From assembly GCA_903860855.1 (NCBI GenBank), contig CAIOSF010000029.1:1-6929 (forward strand): a stretch of DNA of 6,929 nt, read 5' to 3'. A model generated the notes under the pieces. That model had not been told where the DNA came from and ran no database searches. It saw nothing but the letters and a program-made list of their open reading frames with translations. Shown in pieces: positions 6,327-6,929 of this stretch (positions are counted from its first letter, which is position 1; every line of letters starts with the position of its first letter). Source of the DNA: an uncultured Alphaproteobacteria bacterium. Lineage in GTDB: Bacteria; Pseudomonadota; Alphaproteobacteria; Rickettsiales; Midichloriaceae. The position numbers and the translations under genes are program-made.

Positions 6327-6929
6327 ATGTCCGACTATGAAATAAGACCCAAACTTACCCGAACCATTCTTTATGTAATATTAAGAGATTTACGCCTTAT
6401 TATGGGTAATAAAACCTACTTCTTGAATGCTTTGTTATTCTGTCTGTCTTATTTGTTAGCTTGGTATTTTATTGTTGAGCATCGATCAGATGATATGATG
6501 ATGCTATCATTCATCCTATCAATCGTCATAACCTTTTCTATGTTAATAGGTGAGAACTATGTTATTACAACTGACTACGAGAATGGTCAACTTGAAATGC
6601 TGATGCACACAGGTCACTCATTCGCTGTGATCATGGCCTGCAAATTTGTTTTCTATATCATAGCTCAATGTCTAGTAGCTTCTTGCACCTTGCTGGTTTT
6701 CTTTTGGCTTTTTGATGTGGAGTTTTTATGGTTTGCCTTGTCGACGCTGCTGTTTGTAGTACTCGTAGCAGGTAACTTGTTTATGTTTTTTGCCATGAGA
6801 TTGGGGTATGAAAGCAAATTCATGGTATCTCTATTATCAATACCAATTAATCTGCCGTATACTTTGCTTTTTCTTTTATCGCTTAATGAGCACAGCTATT
6901 TATTGATGATGTCTGGTCTTTGTATAGCC
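6327..6929 (+). CDS. ccmB: CcmB, heme ABC exporter membrane subunit (cut by window edge)
   Basis: The frame is open for 201 codons from ATG 6327 to the right edge; CcmB is usually about 220 residues, so only the tail is missing. CcmB is a membrane subunit of the CcmABCD complex of cytochrome c maturation System I in the inner membrane. Seen: a basic amphipathic N-terminus with RDLRLIMGNKTYFLN (20-34), a helix at 35-50, a second at 60-80, the cytoplasmic motif DYENGQLEMLM (83-93) that matches the D-x-x-(D/N)-G-x-LE-x-LM motif of the family, helices at 104-128 and 133-157, and IPINLPYTLLF (172-182), matching the conserved P..IP-type segment. A GGGGA run (6315-6319) lies seven bases before the ATG and may act as a weak Shine-Dalgarno. 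ccmA is not adjacent upstream, since tilS lies there on the other strand. Confidence 0.9.
   Translation, partial: MSDYEIRPKLTRTILYVILRDLRLIMGNKTYFLNALLFCLSYLLAWYFIVEHRSDDMMMLSFILSIVITFSMLIGENYVITTDYENGQLEMLMHTGHSFAVIMACKFVFYIIAQCLVASCTLLVFFWLFDVEFLWFALSTLLFVVLVAGNLFMFFAMRLGYESKFMVSLLSIPINLPYTLLFLLSLNEHSYLLMMSGLCIA

Overview
This window is a compact piece of what is probably an alphaproteobacterial chromosome, most likely from an intracellular Rickettsiales-type lineage. The DNA is AT-rich (roughly 40 % GC by eye). Leaders are short, most genes lack a clear Shine-Dalgarno, and the recognisable genes (TerC family, CCDC90/DUF1640-like coiled-coil protein, HslU, TilS, CcmB) all fit an alphaproteobacterium. 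I cannot name the genus from sequence alone.

Layout from left to right. Positions 630-1 (minus strand) hold the N-terminal 210 residues of a TerC/Alx-family membrane protein that runs off the left edge. Divergent from it, 748-1203 (plus) encodes a 151-residue protein with a CCDC90/DUF1640-like head, an 11-residue-repeat coiled-coil stalk and a C-terminal membrane anchor. At 1377-1453 lies tRNA-Arg(UCU) with an encoded CCA tail, behind a good sigma70-type promoter. The hslU gene follows so closely that its open frame begins one or two bases after the CCA; its usual partner hslV is not in the window. After hslU comes a gene-poor stretch of about 470 bp (2793-3260) with a weak terminator candidate, a TATAAT promoter-like site, three TATAGT units spaced exactly 10 bp apart, and a doubtful 55-codon minus-strand frame. 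Next is a complete ABC half-transporter with fused permease and ATPase (3261-5009, plus). It converges on tilS (6197-5052, minus), whose reading frame has no ATG before its catalytic P-loop. Divergent from tilS, ccmB starts at 6327 and runs off the right edge.

Most of the content is core housekeeping: protein quality control (HslU), tRNA modification (TilS), codon decoding (tRNA-Arg), cytochrome c maturation (CcmB), metal or ion handling (TerC) and membrane export (ABC). The genes form no single pathway. The points most worth a second look are the tRNA-Arg/hslU fusion transcript and hslV-less context, the MCUR1/CCDC90-like protein with expanded hendecads, the non-ATG start of tilS, and the structured gap upstream of the ABC transporter. 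I did not see a convincing new multi-gene system, a CRISPR array or an insertion sequence.
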